64,000 bases of DNA from Arachis hypogaea (taxonomy: Eukaryota; Streptophyta; Magnoliopsida; Fabales; Fabaceae). Made by a program: the position numbers and the translations under genes. Every line of letters starts with the position of its first letter. Position 1 is the stretch's first letter. The stretch covers positions 13,961,878 to 14,025,877 of the forward strand of contig NC_092054.1 in the NCBI RefSeq assembly GCF_003086295.3. Reading direction: 5' to 3'. Below are positions 10,908 through 22,999 of the stretch, piece after piece. The notes beneath the pieces were generated by a model that was given only the letters and a program-made list of their open reading frames with translations, did no database searches and was not told where the DNA came from.

Positions 10908-13900
10908 TATAACACCCTCACTATCAGAAGTCACGTTTTCGGCTGCGCTACTCAGATAGCAAGAGGTATTACGACTACTTTACATACTAAATATTAAGAT
11001 AGGAGCCTGTGACTCGACACTGTATCGCTGATTTCTTTGAAAATCGGAAATAAATACTTTATCTTAAGAAAAATGCAAGCAGGCATAGATTCATATACAA
11101 AACTCCTTACATAATATCTCATAATATAATATACATATAGAACATACAACTCCTATCCCTCTTACAAACTTGTAATAACAAAGACAAGGGAAGAAAATAA
11201 TCTAATTAACACAACAGCATATAAACTAAACTCAGTATAACTCTTCTTTATGCCTCTTCATCTGGTTCCTGAAAAGGAAAAGCTGTAGGGGGTGAGAACC
11301 TAACCACATGGTCTCACCACGGAGTTTCAAAGTTGTCATAAGAAGATATCTGATAAGAAATCTGTTTTCAAGCTCAGTGATTATCATTGCCTTATGAATC
11401 TTTTAAAAAACCAATAGGTAATCATTTAAAACCTTTTCGAAGAAACAATGTTTAATCTTTCAGAAATCCAAAATCTTTCTTTACTTATAAGAAAATCTCA
11501 ATTAGAAACCAACCACGCAATCAAACAACACAATCCTTAATTCAGCACCAAAGTTCATTCTCAAATGTAGCACGCCAGGACAAACACAGGCAAGACAGAC
11601 AAGGAAAGCACAAGTAGGTAGCAGTTAAGAACAGTTTAGCAATTAGGCAAACCAAAACAAGTTCAAACCCAAGTAAAGCATACAAATGCATATGATGCAT
11701 GCCTGTCCTATGGCTGATGAGGCTCATCTGTCGGTTATCTAGCCAACCCGATAAGTCTGAATTGTCCTTAGACTGTCCCCCGACGTGCATCCCTAAGAGT
11801 CTATGCATAGCTTTTTCTCAAATAATCAATATTGCTCAATGGGGGTAACATTCCCAGGAATTTATATAGTGTCCGGTCACACTTACGTCGTAGGGTCAAC
11901 AGAGTATCGAGTTTTCAACCTGGTACACGTGGTGGCAAGCCACGGCACTTTATCCAGGGAGCCTCGTATCTCAGATAATTCAAATTCATAAGCCATATCT
12001 GATTTCCAAATTCATAAGTTCAACATTCTCAACGTTCTCAACATCATCATCATTCATCAATCCATATCTCATTTTCAAATTCATTCAAAAACCATGTTTC
12101 AAAGAAAATCCTCCTCATCCTTCTTTCCATTCCGTTCAATACCAATCCCAATTCAAAACATAATTCTTTCTTTGATTAATAAAGTAATCTTAAACCTTAT
12201 AATGCTTAAAACTAAACCTTTTTAAAATAATTACTTCAAATGAAACTTCTAATTCTATAAAATTTCGACAACATCTCCTCTAAAACTCGGACTCTGCCAC
12301 CCTTTTCGGGTCCCAACAAAACCTTTTCTCAAACTCCTTTCAATTCAATTTCAAAAATTAAGCCAATTTCAATATCTCAAACCATTTTCAATTAAAACTC
12401 ATTTTTCAACAAATCAAGATTATTTCCAATATTATAATCCTTTCCAGATTTCAATCATTTCCAACAAAACCAACCAACATTTACTCAAACCCTTTCCAAC
12501 GGTTTCAAATCCGAGTCATTCACAAATCTCAAGCCGTTTTCCAAACCCAAATTAACTCTAACATCAAATCATTTTCCAATTCTCAAATTATACTTGATAT
12601 ACATTCAAATCATATTTTCAAATTAATCTTCCACTCACTATCTCAATACCAACTCAATATTCAGAAATAGCCACAGTCAAATAAGCAATCACATTCATTC
12701 AAGGCAATTCAGTTCAATTCGTAAGACTCCATAATCACTAAAAATATTTATTTGCTTAAATATCAATTTATAACAACTCTTAAGAATAAAAATGAGTTTA
12801 ATGAAAACGCCCCTACCTCAAAAAGTCGAATCCATAAATTAAATCCGTCACCAGAAACCCTTTCCCTCGGCCCCAAAATCAACTGCAGTTTTAACTCCAG
12901 CAACTCTAATCACAGCATATAATAACCGAAACTCAAACTTATAGCAATTATTGTGACAAAACCTCAGTGTAAGATAATGGAATAGCAACTAAAGGGGTTT
13001 CAAGGCGAGAACAACTTACTGAAGTTAAGAATAAAAGAAAGAACGGCATAGCAGCAGCTCTGGTGAGCTATAGCAACGGCAACTGTGATTGGTGACTACC
13101 CAGATGGCAACGCAGCTCAAAACAGAACCAAAACTAGAACCAAATGGGGTTTGGAACTGCAACTGCAGCAACATCAACACCGAACAACAGTTTATTCTGA
13201 CATAAATTAAAAGTAACATGAAATGGATATTAGGTGAAACTAAAATCAACTGACATAGTGAAGGAGGCAAAACAAGTTCAGTCTCACCATGAAAAGCAGC
13301 AAACCCTAACGAAACAGGGGCAGGGCAGAAGGAGTAGTGGTGGTTTTTCGGCGACTAGAGGCAGCAACGACTCCAACCGAAACAGAACAGAATCAGAATC
13401 AACGGCAAAAACCTCAGAACAGTTTTGGCTATCCCCATCAATGGCCACCTGAACCCTTTCTGACGGCGGTTCCTGCGATGGCTTCGTTCACCACTTCTCC
13501 TCTCTCGCTCCCTTACGTGACAGAAATGACCATGGAGACATGGCGGGATGAGGTTGAACGGCGGCGCTGCAGCACAGTAACGGCGACACGGTGGCAGCTC
13601 GCGAGGTTGACGACAGCAACCCGCGGCGCTGACGGTGACAAGGCTAGTCGTAGGCTTCTCTTCTTTGTGCGCCTCTCTCTCTTCACCGCGAGCTCCCTCT
13701 CTCCGACGCCTCTTCTTCGCGACGGTGGCTCCAAGCCCGCGACCATCTCACTCGCGAGCCATCTCTCTTCGTCGGCGACCATGATGGCACCGTGGCAGCG
13801 GCGCGACGGGCTGGATGGTGGTGGTGCGGCTCCCTCCCATCTTCTCCTCCGCTGGTGCCCTCTCTTTCTCTCTTCTCCATCTCTGTGTGTGTTGGTGTTT

Positions 13901-14433
13901 CAGAAAGTGGGAAGGGATAATAGCAGCTGGGAAAAGGAAAACTAGGTTTCTGGTTAGGGATTTAGAATTAAAGTTCCCAATTTGGGAATTAGGGTTAGGG
14001 GTAGTTCAGTCATTTCACTAAAATTAAGAGTAATTGAAAATCAAAAATTAATTTTTAATTCATTAATAATATTTGTGAAAATACTATTTAATTACCAATT
14101 TATAAATTATTTTTAAATAAATACTCTAATTCAATAATTAAAGATAATGTAATTAATTTTTTTTATTCATAAAAATTAAAATATTAAATTTCAAAATCTC
14201 AATTCTTTAAATTAATTTATACAAAATTCTTATTATTTTGTAATTACTAAATTTTATAGTTCAAATATAGAAAATTATCCAACAATTATAAAATTATAGA
14301 AAGATTCTAATTTAATTATCAAAACTTGATTTAATTAGCTTTAATTAAATAATTTCTAAAGTTAAAGTCTTTAATGAATAAATAAATTGAAATCAATTTA
14401 GAATAAGACTTTTCAAAAGTTTTGGGTCTTACA
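10908..14433 (-). repeat. LTR2 (middle, hybrid LTR)
   Basis: 3526 bp. From its left edge to about 11856 it carries the LTR3 version at every diagnostic site (for example cgttttcgg, gacaaggg, the 25 bp deletion, cattcccagg). From about 12266 to its right edge it carries the LTR1 version (for example tttcgacaac, aattaagcc, tcaagatta). A few private changes exist. It serves both internal regions. Confidence 0.9.
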
Positions 14434-14446
14434 TTCTACCCACCTT
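14434..14446 (-). other. Polypurine tract next to LTR2
   Basis: Same AAGGTGGGTAGAA as at 7659-7671, directly before TGTAAGACCC of LTR2 on the minus strand. Confidence 0.75.
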
Positions 14447-17400
14447 ATAAAAATTTTCGTCCTCGAAAATTAAAGAAATACACAAGGTAATACCAAGAAT
14501 CAGTACTATACTGTCCAAATGCATTTTTTTTTGTAGATAAGAAAATTTATCATATTACAGGAAGTATTACATGGTTTTAATACCTTTCTTTTGAATACTT
14601 TAGAAAAACAAAGTTTTGGTATATATATATATTTTTTTTTTCAAATAGCAAATAAACCATAAGACTTAGAAATAAAGGAAAAGCATGGTGTAAAGCAGAA
14701 GTTACAAGATAGGCTCATAAGAAAAGGGGTTACAGGGTGTCAACCTTAAGGGTTTTAACATAGCTCACTATCACAACTCCTTTTGATGTCACATACTTAC
14801 AAGCTTCACCTTCCGCGTGCACCAATCGTGTCCTAAAGAACTACCGTATTACAAGTTTCACCTTACGCTTATCTATTTCACGTTGCTCCCGTCACTTAGC
14901 TAATTTGTTGCGAGTCGTCATCTTATACGAATTGAGCTACCAAAAATTTGAATATCTTCTCAACAACACTCCTTTTCCGAAATTTAAACGTCATAACCTA
15001 CGGCATTTTTTAAACTTGGCAAAGTTCACCTCCTCATCTACTCGTCATTCTCTAAAAAAAACTAATGCTTTGTTTTTTATTTTCTAGGGACCACGTGTGA
15101 CATTGAGATAAGCGCCAATAAATTCAAGGAGTTACAAATCTAAGGAAAAGAGGAATAAGTGACGAGGATAAAATTCGCATGAATTCAAGAGGGTGCGTAA
15201 GATTACAACTAAGTAATGAGTTACAGGCACGAGAAAATGTTTTGGAAAGAAAATCATTTTGCATCCAAATAGGAAATTTAAAAAAAAATTAGTGATGATT
15301 TAAATTGAAATAAATTCAAGGCAAAACAGAGGAACACTAAGTTTACAAAAGAGGAATGACTGAACTAACGACATCATTTGCAAAACTCAAAATCATGAAA
15401 AAAAAAAATCTAAGAAAGTATGATTTCTCATTCTAAAAAGAAAAGATATGAAATAGATATCCTTCAAGAGAGTTAACAGAAGCGTAAATATTGGGTTATG
15501 TTAAAACAAATTCAAGTTAAATTAGATTTGTGCAAAACATGAAATAATGAAAATTAATTGAGCTAAAAATGTTGAAAAATCTTAAAAGATCATAATCAAA
15601 CAAGAATATGTATAACAATTTATATCAAACTTAGAGGTAGAATTAAATTCTATTCAGAAGAGAAAGTCCGAGGTAAATTAGTCGATAAAAGAATACTTGG
15701 TACGTTACAAACAAATAGGTTTCGATTGCATAAGAAAGTTTTAAAGCTTCATATCAGTGGATATATGCTAAATTCCAAAATGATTTTGTTGAAATTTAAA
15801 TTAGGGCTACGGATAGAATCCAACAAAAGAACTGAATTGAAATTTCTTCAATGGAATCCAAAACAAAAACCTTAGAACGAGATTATAAAAAGTGGTATGT
15901 TGCACCAAAATAAGTTTGAAGTTTGCTCGAAGGAATATAAATTTTGATAAAGAAGAATAAGCAACCAAAATGGTGTTTTACAAAAACTTGGAGAAACATT
16001 TGAAATTATAAGTAAGCAAGGATGTACAAAAACAAGAAGATGTACCGAAAGGAAAAATCAAGTTGTAATCCTATGAAAGAATGAATTCATTTTTCCAAAA
16101 TGAGTACTAGAAGTTTTAATAAGGTATTGCGTCAAAACAATCTAATTTAAAATAAATTATTTAAAGTTTGTCATTTAGAGATTAACTAGAATAGAAGCAA
16201 AAATTTCTTATCAAGAATCTTAGAGTACATAATCAAGTAAAGACATATATAAAAATTTGAGTAAATATTGAAGGAGAATCAAATTATGTTCAAGGAAAGA
16301 AACCTAATGTAAAGTGTTCCTATATAGTTAATAAGAGTATAAATAGTACCTTTAAAAACAAGTATGTTTTTAGCTACATAAAGGATTTATTTATTTCTTG
16401 TAGGAAAGTACATGTAAGATCAGAGATAATCATATTCAGAATTCAAAGAATGGTTACAGACAAGATCAGATAAAATAAAAAGATCAAAACTCTTCTCAAC
16501 GAAGATTCCGAAACAAAAACTTCGAAAGAATATTATTAGAATTGTTATCTCATACCAAGACAAAATCGAAATTTTTACCAAGGGGAGTACTTTATTCATT
16601 TAGAGGAAAACAGGATCAAAAATTGTAACCTGGGCAAAATACGCACAAGTTGTAGAAGGAAAAGTAGAAGAACCAAATCACACAATTAGCTTGCTACGAA
16701 TCGTAACTCTCACGGTTTCAAATCACTCAAGTATTAAGAATTATGTGTTACGCTAGAACAGATTTAGGATCGAATAAAAGGATACAGAATTTATGAAGAA
16801 ATGCATAAATAATAACAATGATGGATAATCAAATCTGGTTCCAAAAAGAATTGAAACAAGGAGTGAAAAAGATGATAAATCGAAGAATAAGCAACACGCG
16901 CATCATGTGGCATGATTAAAGTACCTACCTTCGGTGTAAACTAATCAAGGAATAACATCTGACATTTTTCAAGGAATTAAGGACCATTGTCATGCGAAAC
17001 AAGTTCAAAACCAACGCGAAAGAAAAACTCATGATTCGTGAAGAGAAATATGAGCAACATCAAGGGTAAAGGTTCCAAATGATTTTCCAAATGATTTAGG
17101 AAACAATGATTATACATTGCACCAAAACTAATTCAAGATCAAATAAACAAATACTAAATTTATGAATAGTGTCAAGGTTGAAGGTTCCTTAAAATTCAAG
17201 CAACAATAGAAACATAATCAAGCAAGGATATATATATATATATGAATTAGATGATATGGTAGAAAAATATCCAAAACACATCCCAAAAAAGTAAGAACTA
17301 GAGATTTCAATACGATTGATAAAGAAAGAGATAACGTCAAGCACGAATAAAGATTATACGTCAAAACGGAAATAATCTCAAGAACTTAGTTTCTAACGTT

Positions 17401-17668
17401 CCCAAAACCCGCGACTTGCGTTATATATGATTCATATATCGTCTATGATAACCCATTAGTTCTTACATATACATAATTCACTAGTGTTAAGCCGGCCAAA
17501 CTTAATACCAAAAATTATGCAATGCAAGACTAATGGCATTAATCAATAGATCGTCATGTGCATAAAGCACTATTCTCGTTATTCAAACAAGACCTATTAC
17601 ATGACAGACTCTCAGAGTATGCAATTAAAGCATAATCAGTCCATTCCCAAGGCTCTACAGGAAAGACC

Positions 17669-17680
17669 GCTCTGATACCA
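17669..17680 (-). other. Primer binding site (tRNA-iMet), internal region 2
   Basis: Same TGGTATCAGAGC on the minus strand, three bases from LTR3. Confidence 0.9.
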
Positions 17681-17683
17681 CAA

Positions 17684-20600
17684 TATAACACCCTCACTAT
17701 CAGAAGTCACGTTTTCGGCTGCGCTACTCAGATAGCAAGAGGTATTACGACTACTTTACATACTAAATATTAAGATAGGAGCCTGTGACTCGACACTGTA
17801 TCGCTGATTTCTTTGAAAATCGGAAATAAATACTTTATCTTAAGAAAAATGCAAGCAGGCATAGATTCATATACAAAACTCCTTACATAATATCTCATAA
17901 TATAATATACATATAGAACATACAACTCCTATCCCTCTTACAAACTTGTAATAACAAAGACAAGGGAAGAAAATAATCTAATTAACACAACAGCATATAA
18001 ACTAAACTCAGTATAACTCTTCTTTATGCCTCTTCATCTGGTTCCTGAAAAGGAAAAGCTGTAGGGGGTGAGAACCTAACCACATGGTCTCACCACGGAG
18101 TTTCAAAGTTGTCATAAGAAGATATCTGATAAGAAATCTGTTTTCAAGCTCAGTGATTATCATTGCCTTATGAATCTTTTAAAAAACCAATAGGTAATCA
18201 TTTAAAACCTTTTTGAAGAAACAATGTTTAATCTTTCAGAAATCCAAAATCTTTCTTTACTTATAAGAAAATCTCAATTAGAAACCAACCACGCAATCAA
18301 ACAACACAATCCTTAATTCAGCACCAAAGTTCATTCTCAAATGTAGCACGCCAGGACAAACACAGGCAAGACAGACAAGGAAAGCACAAGTAGGTAGCAG
18401 TTAAGAACAGTTTAGCAATTAGGCAAACCAAAACAAGTTCAAACCCAAGTAAAGCATACAAATGCATATGATGCATGCCTGTCCTATGGCTGATGAGGCT
18501 CATCTGTCGGTTATCTAGCCAACCCGATAAGTCTGAATTGTCCTTAGACTGTCCCCCGACGTGCATCCCTAAGAGTCTATGCATAGCTTTTTCTCAAATA
18601 ATCAATATTGCTCAATGGGGGTAACATTCCCAGGAATTTATATAGTGTCCGGTCACACTTACGTCGTAGGGTCAACAGAGTATCGAGTTTTCAACCTGGT
18701 ACACGTGGTGGCAAGCCACGGCACTTTATCCAGGGAGCCTCGTATCTCAGATAATTCAAATTCATAAGCCATATCTCATTTCCAAATTCATAAGTTCAAC
18801 ATTCTCAACGTTCTCAACATCATCATCATTCATCAATCCATATCTCATTTTCAAATTCATTCAAAAACCATGTTTCAAAGAAAATCCTCCTCATCCTTCT
18901 TTCCATTCCGTTCAATACCAATCCCAATTCAAAACATAATTCTTTCTTTGATTAATAAAGTAATCTTAAACCTTATAATGCTTAAAACTAAACCTTTTTA
19001 AAATAATTACTTCAAATGAAACTTCTAATTCTATAAAATTTTAGCAGCATCTCCTCTAAAACTCGGACTCTGCTACCCTTTTCGGGTCCCAACAAAACCT
19101 TTTCTCAAACTCCTTTCAATTCAATTTCAAAAATTAGGCCAATTTCAATATCTCAAACCATTTTCAATTAAAACTCATTTTTCAACAAATCAAGCTTATT
19201 TCCAATATTATAATCCTTTCCAAATTTCAATCATTTCCAACAAAACCAACCAACATTTACTCAAACCCTTTCCAACGGTTTCAAATCCGAGTCATTCACA
19301 AATCTCAAGCCGTTTTCCAAACCCAAATTAACTCTAACATCAAATCATTTTCCAATTCTCAAATTATACTTGATATACATTCAAATCAGATTTTCAAATT
19401 AATCTTCCACTCACTATCTCAATACCAACTCAATATTCAGAAATAGCCACAGTCAAGTAAGCAATCACATTCATTCAAGGCAATTCAGTTCAATTCGTAA
19501 GACTCCATAATCACTAAAAATATTTATTTGCTTAAATATCAATTTATAACAACTCTTAAGAATAAAAATGAGTTTAATGAAAACGCCCCTACCTCGAAAA
19601 GTCGAATCCATAAATTAAACCCGTCACCAGAAACCCTTTCCCTCGGCCCCAAAATCAACTGCAGTTTTAACTCCAGCAACTCTAATCACAGCATATAATA
19701 ACCGACACTCAAACTTATAGCAATTATCGTGACAAAACCTTAGTGTAAGATAATGGAATAGCAACTAAAGGGGTTTCAAGGCGAGAACAACTTACTGAAG
19801 TTAAGAATAAAAGAAAGAACGGCATAGCAGCAGCTCCGGCGAGCTATAGCAACGGCAACTGTGATTGGTGACTACCCAGATGGCAACGCAGCTCAAAACA
19901 GAACCAAAACTAGAACCAAATGGGGTTTGGAACTGCAACTGCAGCAACATCAACACCGAACAACAGTTTATTCTGACATAAATTAAAAGTAACATGAAAT
20001 GGATATTAGGTGAAACTAAAATCAACTGACATAGTGAAGGAGGCAAAACAAGTTCAGTCTCACCATGAAAAGCAGCAAACCCTAATGAAACAGGGGCGGG
20101 GCAGAAGGAGTAGTGGTGGTTTTCCGGCGACTAGAGGCAGCAACGACTCCAACCGAAACAGATCAGAATCAGAATCAACGGCAAAAACCTCAGAACAGTT
20201 TTGGCTATCCCCATCAATGGCCACCTGAACCCTTTCTGACGGCGGTTCCTGCGATGGCTTCGTTCACCACTTCTCCTCTCTCGCTCCCTTACGTGACAGA
20301 AACGACCATGGAGACACGGCGGGATGAGGTTGAACGGCGGCGCTGCATCACAGTAACGGCGACACGGTGGCAGCTCGCGAGGTTGACGACAGCAACCCAC
20401 GGCGCTGACAGTGACAAGGCTAGTTGCAGGCTTCTCTTCTTCGTGCGCCTCTCTCTCTTCACCGCGATCTCCCTCTCTTCAATGCCTCTTCTTCGCGACG
20501 GTGTCTCCAAGCCCGTGTGCCTCTCACTCGTGAGCCATCTCTCTTCGTCGGCGACCATGATGGCACCGTGGCAGCGGCGCGACGGGCTAGATGGTGGTGG

Positions 20601-21209
20601 TGCGGCTCCCTCCCCTCTTCTCCTCCGCTGGTGCCCTCTCTTTCTCTCTTCTCCATCTCTGTGTGTGTTGGTGTTTCAGAAAGGGGGAAGGGGTAATAGT
20701 AGCTGGGAAAAGGAAAACTAGGTTTCTGGTTAGGGATTTAGAATTAGGGTTCCCAATTTGGGAATTAGGGTTAGGGGTAGTTCAGTCATTTCACTAAAAT
20801 TAGGAGTAATTGAAAATCAAAAATCAATTTTTAATTCATTAATAATATTTGTGAAAATACTATTTAAATATCAATTTATAAATTATTTTTAAATAAATAC
20901 TCTAATTCAATAATTAAAGATAATGTAATTAATTTTCTTTATTCATAAAAATTAAAATATTAAATTTCAAAATCTCAATTCTTTAAATCAATTTATACAA
21001 AATTCTTATTATTTTGCAATTACTAAATTTTATAGCTCAAATATAGAAAATTATCCAACAATTATAAAATTATAGAAAGATTTTAATTTAATTATCAAAA
21101 CTTGATTTAATTAGCTTTAATTAAATAATTTCTAAAGTTAAAATCTTTAATAAATAAATAAATTGAAATCAATTTAGAATAAGACTTTTCAAAAGTTTTG
21201 GGTCTTACA
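17684..21209 (-). repeat. LTR3 (right, the element's 5' LTR)
   Basis: 3526 bp. It shares the left-side markers with LTR2, but between 19030 and 21209 it differs from both other LTRs at many sites, for example ttttagcagc near 19040 and a changed GC-rich block at 20080-20700. It ends at gggtcttaca, followed by atata, which matches the left flank. Confidence 0.9.
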
Positions 21210-21375
21210 ATATATATATATACAAATATTTTTATAATCAAATCTAATTAAGTTAACATAAGTCTAAAAAAAAAAATACGTAGATGTATTATTGATTTAT
21301 TGTTTTATCTTTTTTTGTATTTTTTCACCACCAATATTCTTTTACATAATACAAAAATTCAAATAAAGAACACAA
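21210..21375. other. AT-rich spacer between the LTR array and the CACTA element
   Basis: Simple AT-rich DNA with no gene. Bases 21210-21214 (atata) are the right target duplication of the LTR array, and 21373-21375 (caa) is the left target duplication of the CACTA element. Confidence 0.6.
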
Positions 21376-21795
21376 CACTACAAGAAAATACGTCTATTGC
21401 CACGCTTTTAAAGTGTGGCGAAAAGCTGAAAAAAGCGTGGCGATAGCTTTTCGCCACGCTTTTTGAGCTACCGCCACGCTTTTGGAAGGGTGACCTATCA
21501 AAGGGTGGCGGTTGCTCTATCGCCACGCTTTTGGTGACCTATCGCCATGATTTTTCTTTTGCCACGCTTTTTACAACTGGCCACCCATTAAAGCGTGGCC
21601 ATATGCAGGAGATATGGCCACGTTTTAGAAGCGTGGCCATATGCAGGAGATATGGCCACGCTTCTAAAACGTGGCCATAGGGAGAGATACGGCCACGCTT
21701 TAGAAGCGTGGCAATAGGGAGAGATACGGCCACGCTTTGGAAGCGTGGCGATAGCAAAGATATACAGCCACGCTTTAAAAGCGTGGCGAAAGCCT
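21376..21795. repeat. Left CACTA terminus and subterminal repeat array
   Basis: After the CACTA terminus, the motif gccacgcttt and its reverse complement repeat many times. In 21595-21780 they form tandem units of 37-38 bp with pattern gtggcca...ggccacgctt..aagc. Adjacent inverted copies could form hairpins. Confidence 0.85.
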
Positions 21796-22050
21796 TGTTA
21801 AATTAAAAAAAATAATATTTATTTTCCTTACTTGATCTTCATTACTACACAATATAAATTTTCAATCCTTTTTTATTACCAAACCTACAAATAGAGTATG
21901 CAATTTTTATTACAAGACAAATCAAACAATAGTTAGTGACATATATAATTTACTATAATTATTTTATACATTAAAAAACTAATACTCAAATACAAAATAA
22001 ATCTCGAGTTCAAATTCCAAAACTAAAAACTGAAGAAAAATACAAAAACA

Positions 22051-22176
22051 ATACAAGTTAGAACTGCTCATAGTATATCAAATTACACTAATAGAGATGA
22101 TCATCAACCTAGAATACAAGTTAGAACTGCTCATAGTATATCAAATTATACTAATAGAGATGATCATCAACCTAAA
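22051..22176. repeat. Tandem duplication, 63 bp unit
   Basis: The segment starting atacaagttagaactgctca at 22051 recurs at 22114 with few differences. This is a simple local duplication inside the CACTA interior. Confidence 0.8.
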
Positions 22177-22768
22177 TACTTGGTAAAAGATCAGAATCAA
22201 CCTAAAATTGCTCCACTTTGTGCACGTTCAAGTAATCCATTCTAATACTAGCCTGCAGCAAAATATCAAGAACAAATTAAACCAACAAAAACGATATATA
22301 ATGATTTACAATGCTGTATCTCTAACTCATAATGATCAAGTGTCATTATCTTTTTAATATAATCTTCAAACTTCAGAAATAAACATGATTGGTTGAGATA
22401 TTGATGGTGCAATGTGCTCAGATTAAGTGTATTATGAACCTATGTGCTCCATAAGAGTTGCAACCCCATTGCAAAACTGTAGCAGTTCCATCTCTTTCTA
22501 TTAGAAATTTAGAACTAGCTAGCTCGATTTCTTTGTATCATAATGAATAATGAATATCAATTATCTTTTTTTTTTGTATGTGAAGTAATGAATATGATGC
22601 ACATCAAAGATAGTTATGAATAACTAAAATATTAATAGAAACACAAAATCGAGACTATGTTATAAATAACTCCTAAATCAAACAAATACGCAGATACAAG
22701 ATCCTCACAAAGTCAAAATAGTATATCTAATAGTACTATAGTAGAGAAGTAAAGAAGACTTAGATTAC
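22177..22768. other. CACTA interior without a recognisable gene
   Basis: AT-rich DNA. Two short minus-strand stretches (about 22210-22260 and 22440-22505) stay open and have mixed amino acid content after plausible AG acceptors, so further captured exon pieces are possible, but no family was recognised. Confidence 0.35.
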
Positions 22769-22843
22769 CAGCTCAACTTGTTTGGAGGCCCCAAAATCTG
22801 CAAGTTTAATGCAACCTTTGTTATCTACAAGAATATTGGCCCC
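22769..22843 (-). pseudogene. Captured exon of an ANP/NPK1-type MAPKKK
   Basis: On the minus strand a 75-base segment bounded by an AG acceptor and a GT donor encodes [20 protein letters not shown] followed by KQVEL. This covers the end of the catalytic loop (the N of GANIL) and the DFG motif that binds Mg2+ in protein kinases; the [18 protein letters not shown] wording matches plant ANP1/NPK1 MAP kinase kinase kinases, which act in cytokinesis and stress signalling. It lacks the rest of the kinase, so it cannot be active. It is in the same orientation as the QCR6 and HD-ZIP pieces upstream and starts in phase 0. Confidence 0.85.
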
Positions 22844-22924
22844 CTGAAATTGATTACAATTGAACATTAGTAACTCAAAAAAGGAGATCTGACATGCTAA
22901 TAATTGATACTACAAGAAAAATCA

Positions 22925-22926
<2 letters not shown>

Positions 22927-22963
<37 letters not shown>
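22927..22963. repeat. (ATT)n microsatellite
   Basis: About a dozen uninterrupted ATT repeats between the MAPKKK exon and the rest of the interior. Confidence 0.95.
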
Positions 22964-22999
22964 CAAACTTTGGTGTCAGGATTCAGAACGTTCAAGACA

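Larger units (their letters stand above)
14434..17683 (-). mobile_element. Internal region 2 of the non-autonomous LTR element
   Basis: 3250 bp and nearly identical to internal region 1, with a 60-codon open frame at 14905-15087 and no coding domain. The near-identity contrasts with dozens of differences between LTR1 and LTR3, so the second unit arose long after the insertion. Confidence 0.85.
4107..21209 (-). mobile_element. Tandem non-autonomous LTR retrotransposon (LTR-int-LTR-int-LTR)
   Basis: A unit of about 6.8 kb recurs: LTRs at 4107-7658, 10908-14433 and 17684-21209 flank two internal regions of 3.25 kb. On the minus strand each internal region starts with a PBS complementary to initiator tRNA-Met and ends with a purine tract before the next LTR, so orientation is certain. 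No gag, protease, integrase, RT or RNase H motif is visible, so the element needs proteins from elsewhere. Long LTRs with a non-coding interior fit the LARD class; the large LTRs and the AAGGTGGGTAG-type PPT suggest a Ty3/gypsy-derived family, but without coding this is uncertain. The outer flanks share atata. Confidence 0.9.

Noticed and set aside
21595..21780. Regular 37-38 bp repeats that could suggest a CRISPR-like array
   Set aside because: They are CACTA subterminal repeats: imperfect, in both orientations, next to a CACTA terminus, in a plant genome.
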